Positions 61,544-64,000 of a DNA stretch of 64,000 nt are shown in pieces (the stretch's first letter is position 1; each line of letters begins with the position of its first letter). The stretch comes from Yoonia sp. F2084L (GTDB taxonomy: Bacteria > Pseudomonadota > Alphaproteobacteria > Rhodobacterales > Rhodobacteraceae). The stretch lies in the NCBI RefSeq assembly GCF_023015625.1, contig NZ_JALKAH010000008.1, forward strand, positions 1 to 64,000, written 5' to 3'. Below the pieces are notes generated by a model. The model had not been told where the DNA came from, did not search any database, and saw only the letters and a program-made list of their open reading frames with translations. The position numbers and the translations under genes were made by a program.

Positions 61544-62593
61544 ATGAAAGAAGCTGCGCAAAACCTTGGGATCAGCCTGCCTGATCTTGATATCTACCTG
61601 ACCGACGCAATCCCGGAATTCACATGCCTGCAAGAGGTTGTGAAGTTTGGCACAGGCCAGTCCAACCCGACCTATCAACTGAATGCGGCAAGCGGGACCT
61701 ATGTTTTGCGCAGCAAACCCCCCGGTCGGTTGTTGCCGTCCGCCCATGCGGTCGATCGCGAATTTCGGGTCATGCAGGCATTGGCTGGCACCGATGTCCC
61801 CGTGCCGGAGGTGCTGCATCTGGCAGCTGCTGACACATCGCCCAGTAAACGCGCCTTTTTCGTGATGCGGTATCTGCCCGGACGCATCTTTTGGGACCCT
61901 GCGCTGCCTGACTGTCCGGCCGATCAAAGACCCGCGATTTATGATGCGATGAATGCAGCGCTGGCCGCGATGCATCATGTTGATGTCGATGCAATCGGTT
62001 TGGGGGACTATGGTAAACCGGGCAATTACTTTGCCCGCCAACTGGATCGGTGGAGCAGCCAGTACCGCGCGTCTGTCGATGAACCCAGCGAAGCCATGTC
62101 GCAGATCATGACCTGGCTGGGGGCCAATATGCCCGCCGATGACGGACAGGTCGCGCTTGTTCATGGGGATTGGCGGCTGGACAATATGATCTTTCAACCG
62201 GACACGCCAAAGATTGCCGGTGTGCTGGACTGGGAGCTATCCACGCTGGGGCATCCAATGGCTGATCTGGCCTATCAGTGCATGCAATGGCGGTTGCCAA
62301 ATCAGGGTGATATGCGCGGGCTGGCCGGTGTCGACCGCGCTGCACTTGGGCTGCCAAGCGAGGCCGAATATGTCGCAGCCTATGCCGCAAGGCGGGGTTT
62401 GGGGCAGATCGAAAATTGGCCCTTCTACCTGGTTTTTGCGTTTTTCCGGCTGGCTGCGATTCTCGCGGGTGTTGCAGCGCGCGCGGCAGCGGGCAATGCA
62501 TCAAACCCAGCGATGGCGCGCAAATATGGGGCAGCCGTGCCTGCGCTGGCGGCGATGGCCAGTATCGTCATGCATGAAGGGGCCGAACTTTAG
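61544..62593 (+). CDS. APH-family phosphotransferase (ACAD10/11-associated)
   Basis: A 349-residue protein-kinase-like phosphotransferase. The N-lobe starts GQSNPTYQL with the Lys of YVLRSKP; the catalytic loop is VHGDWRLDNMIF (Asp in HGD, Asn in DNM) and the metal-binding Asp is in GVLDWELSTLG. Relatives include the kinase part of animal ACAD10/11 and the bacterial LvaA of levulinate catabolism, which phosphorylates 4-hydroxyacyl-CoA. It faces the acyl-CoA dehydrogenase gene across 98 bases. Confidence 0.88.
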   Translation: MKEAAQNLGISLPDLDIYLTDAIPEFTCLQEVVKFGTGQSNPTYQLNAASGTYVLRSKPPGRLLPSAHAVDREFRVMQALAGTDVPVPEVLHLAAADTSPSKRAFFVMRYLPGRIFWDPALPDCPADQRPAIYDAMNAALAAMHHVDVDAIGLGDYGKPGNYFARQLDRWSSQYRASVDEPSEAMSQIMTWLGANMPADDGQVALVHGDWRLDNMIFQPDTPKIAGVLDWELSTLGHPMADLAYQCMQWRLPNQGDMRGLAGVDRAALGLPSEAEYVAAYAARRGLGQIENWPFYLVFAFFRLAAILAGVAARAAAGNASNPAMARKYGAAVPALAAMASIVMHEGAEL

Positions 62594-62805
62594 CCCAGCA
62601 TCACGCCAATGATCACCGCCATCAGGCCAATCATTGAAATAAACAGCGCGATCAGGTTGATGGGCAGAATTTTTGAGATGCGTGCGCGCAGTTCTTCGTC
62701 AGGCAATTTCGCGCGTTTGGCGCGGGTCACGGCCACAATGCTGTAGACGATCCCACACAGGCCAATGACCGACAGGGCCGCACCAATCCAAACGACAATT
62801 TCCAT
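62590..62805 (-). CDS. Small two-helix membrane protein
   Basis: A 71-residue protein with two hydrophobic helices (about residues 3-25 and 48-70) around a basic cytoplasmic loop (RAKRAKLPDEELRARISKI). The ATG at 62805 follows GGAG at five bases; a GTG two codons earlier is less likely. Its end overlaps the phosphotransferase end by four bases. Function unknown. Confidence 0.7.
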   Translation of the reverse strand: MEIVVWIGAALSVIGLCGIVYSIVAVTRAKRAKLPDEELRARISKILPINLIALFISMIGLMAVIIGVMLG

Positions 62806-62913
62806 GATCACTCCGCAGTTTTGCCGGACTTATCGTGCAGTGTCGGGCTTCGCAAGGGTTGCGGGTTTTGGGGGCAAGGGCTAGTCAGGGCCCTAGTTTT
62901 CAGGAGAGCAGTG

Positions 62914-63171
62914 ATGAACGATTCCGTGACCGAGACCACAAGCACCGTTGCCGGGCAAGAGCTGCGCCAATTCGTTGAACGCTATGAGCGGCTTGAGGCG
63001 GAAAAGAAAGATGTCGCAGACGCCCAGAAAGAGGTGATGGCCGAAGCTAAAGGGCGCGGCTACGACACCAAAGTGTTGCGCAAAATCGTGGCGATCCGCA
63101 AACGCGACGCGAACGATCTGGCCGAGGAAGAAGCCGTTATGGAAATGTACATGTCCGCGTTGGGCATGTAG
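62914..63171 (+). CDS. DUF2312 (GapR-like) protein
   Basis: An 85-residue helical protein of the DUF2312 family, which includes GapR of Caulobacter, a dimeric protein that coats overtwisted DNA ahead of polymerases. QELRQFVERYERLEAEKKDV and KGRGYDTKVLRKIVAIRKRD are hallmark stretches; the second carries the basic DNA-contacting surface. The ATG at 62914 follows CAGGAGA. It appears monocistronic and faces the truncated gene at the window edge. Confidence 0.85.
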   Translation: MNDSVTETTSTVAGQELRQFVERYERLEAEKKDVADAQKEVMAEAKGRGYDTKVLRKIVAIRKRDANDLAEEEAVMEMYMSALGM

Positions 63172-63173
63172 GT

Positions 63174-64000
63174 TCAGTCGAAGGGCAGGATCAGGTCGAC
63201 GCCGTCCATATCTGCGATGACCTCTAGGTCATCTTCATAGGCGGTCGACATCGCATCGACCAGATCATCGTCCAGCTCCGGCAGATCAATGCTGTCTTCC
63301 AGCTTTTCGGGCAGGGCGTAAGCCTCAATCACATCCGCGACCAGATGCTGGCGTGCTTCTATATCGTCAGCGGGAACATCCGCGAGGCGTGCGCCCAACA
63401 TGTCCATCCCCGCAGGGCTGACGATGTTTGCCAACACATCATATTGCCCCGTGATCGCGGTATCGGCGGATACACCGGTTTGCAATCGGATCAGTTCTTC
63501 CCAGATCAACGGCGTATCCTCGTTGCACCAGACATAAAGCGGAGTGTCCGGGGCAGCCAGTTTAATGCGGCGGATTACGTCGGACCACCGCAGTTCAACG
63601 GGTTGAAGCACACCCAGATACTGCGACAAGCTTCCAACAGCCGCCCGAGCGGCAGTGTCTTGCAGGAAACTGGCAGGGTTGCGCAAACCAAGGAACAGCG
63701 AAATATCGTCTTGCGGGAAAAGCTGATGCAGACCGCGCACTTTCATTTCGGCCTGATGGTAGAACACACTGTGATCAAAGATACGCTTGGGGATGGCGAT
63801 AAAGTTGTCATTGCTCAGTACAAGCCGCGCGATGTTGTCATCCTCGACAATCGCGTCAAGCAGGACATCGCGGGCCCCTGTGGCAGGGCGTTCACCATCA
63901 AGCTCTTGTATCGCTTCGCGGATCAGCTTGCGGTATTTGCCGGGGCCGGGAACAGCAATCCCTTGTTGCAGCAATGTATTGGCATTTTTGAGAATGGACT
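63174..64000 (-). CDS. Sulfotransferase-like protein, C-terminal part (cut by window edge)
   Basis: Only 275 codons or so are seen; the frame runs off the right edge. The visible start, SILKNANTLLQQGIAVPGPG, resembles the region right after the P loop of roseobacter sulfotransferase-family proteins, where the missing stretch normally carries HIGxHKTGT. The C-terminus is acidic and ends LILPFD. Membership in the sulfotransferase family is inferred and the PAPS-binding loop is not in view, so activity cannot be judged. Confidence 0.6.
   Translation of the reverse strand, partial: SILKNANTLLQQGIAVPGPGKYRKLIREAIQELDGERPATGARDVLLDAIVEDDNIARLVLSNDNFIAIPKRIFDHSVFYHQAEMKVRGLHQLFPQDDISLFLGLRNPASFLQDTAARAAVGSLSQYLGVLQPVELRWSDVIRRIKLAAPDTPLYVWCNEDTPLIWEELIRLQTGVSADTAITGQYDVLANIVSPAGMDMLGARLADVPADDIEARQHLVADVIEAYALPEKLEDSIDLPELDDDLVDAMSTAYEDDLEVIADMDGVDLILPFD

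Overview
The window reads as chromosomal DNA of a marine roseobacter-type alphaproteobacterium (Rhodobacteraceae/Roseobacteraceae). The clues are the tRNA-His with a G1:U72 pair and A73, the SAM-II riboswitch in front of metZ, a sigma-32 gene with an apparent heat-shock promoter, CarD, NDUFA12, a SUV3-type RNA helicase and several small proteins typical of this group. Genus and species cannot be named from the sequence alone. Nearly all of it is dense core genome; only the first 1.6 kb looks accessory.

Layout. 1-1630: end of an IS3-family element, one unrecognised gene and a stretch without a clear gene, directly in front of nusB. 1.6-6.6 kb: nusB, small membrane and exported proteins, a possible structured RNA with a 48-residue membrane protein, an ArsR/SRPBCC pair, mmcB, an MBL hydrolase and a GNAT enzyme. 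6.7-10.8 kb: tRNA-His, rluD, rpoH, an oxidoreductase. 10.8-18.4 kb: pepF, an ATP-dependent DNA ligase with its nuclease partner, ilvA, a lysophospholipase-like hydrolase, SCP2 and TPR proteins. 18.5-27.6 kb: SUV3-like helicase with an S4 RNA-binding protein, a glycine-rich TerB-like protein, fdxA, carD, purD, xseA. 27.6-34.5 kb: alkB-like monooxygenase, a fused NuoE/NuoF diaphorase, ftsY with a long Pro-Glu repeat, a transporter, yciB, a PilZ protein. 34.6-43.8 kb: GST, riboswitch-controlled metZ, folE2, a FAH-family enzyme, a second ArsR/SRPBCC pair, clpP-clpX, RidA, NDUFA12, a DUF2155 protein. 43.2-45.7 kb: accB-accC-aat. 46.3-51.6 kb: a complete Liv-type ABC importer. 51.8-57.7 kb: a short-chain acyl-CoA type regulator, a lone receiver, a transporter-fused histidine kinase, a FliM/FliN-like protein. 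57.7-60.2 kb: a sulfide/persulfide module (persulfide dioxygenase, two YeeE/YedE halves, a DUF442 protein, a BigR/SqrR repressor). 60.2-64 kb: a divergent acyl-CoA dehydrogenase/phosphotransferase pair, small proteins and a truncated sulfotransferase-like gene.

How the parts work together. The sulfur module is the clearest functional unit: the repressor carries the two cysteines expected of a persulfide switch, and overlapping palindromes lie between it and the divergent operon. The ABC importer, the acyl-CoA regulator and the symporter-kinase/receiver pair probably form a carbon-source sensing and uptake region. metZ is controlled by a SAM-II aptamer followed by an intrinsic terminator. Two independent ArsR/SRPBCC pairs each carry a clear palindrome at or near the repressor start. 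No wholly new multi-gene defence or mobile system stands out. The observations most worth a second look are the possible structured RNA, the split Blh-like sulfur operon, the output-less two-component system next to the importer, the livG-livF palindromes and the ACAD10/11-like pair.
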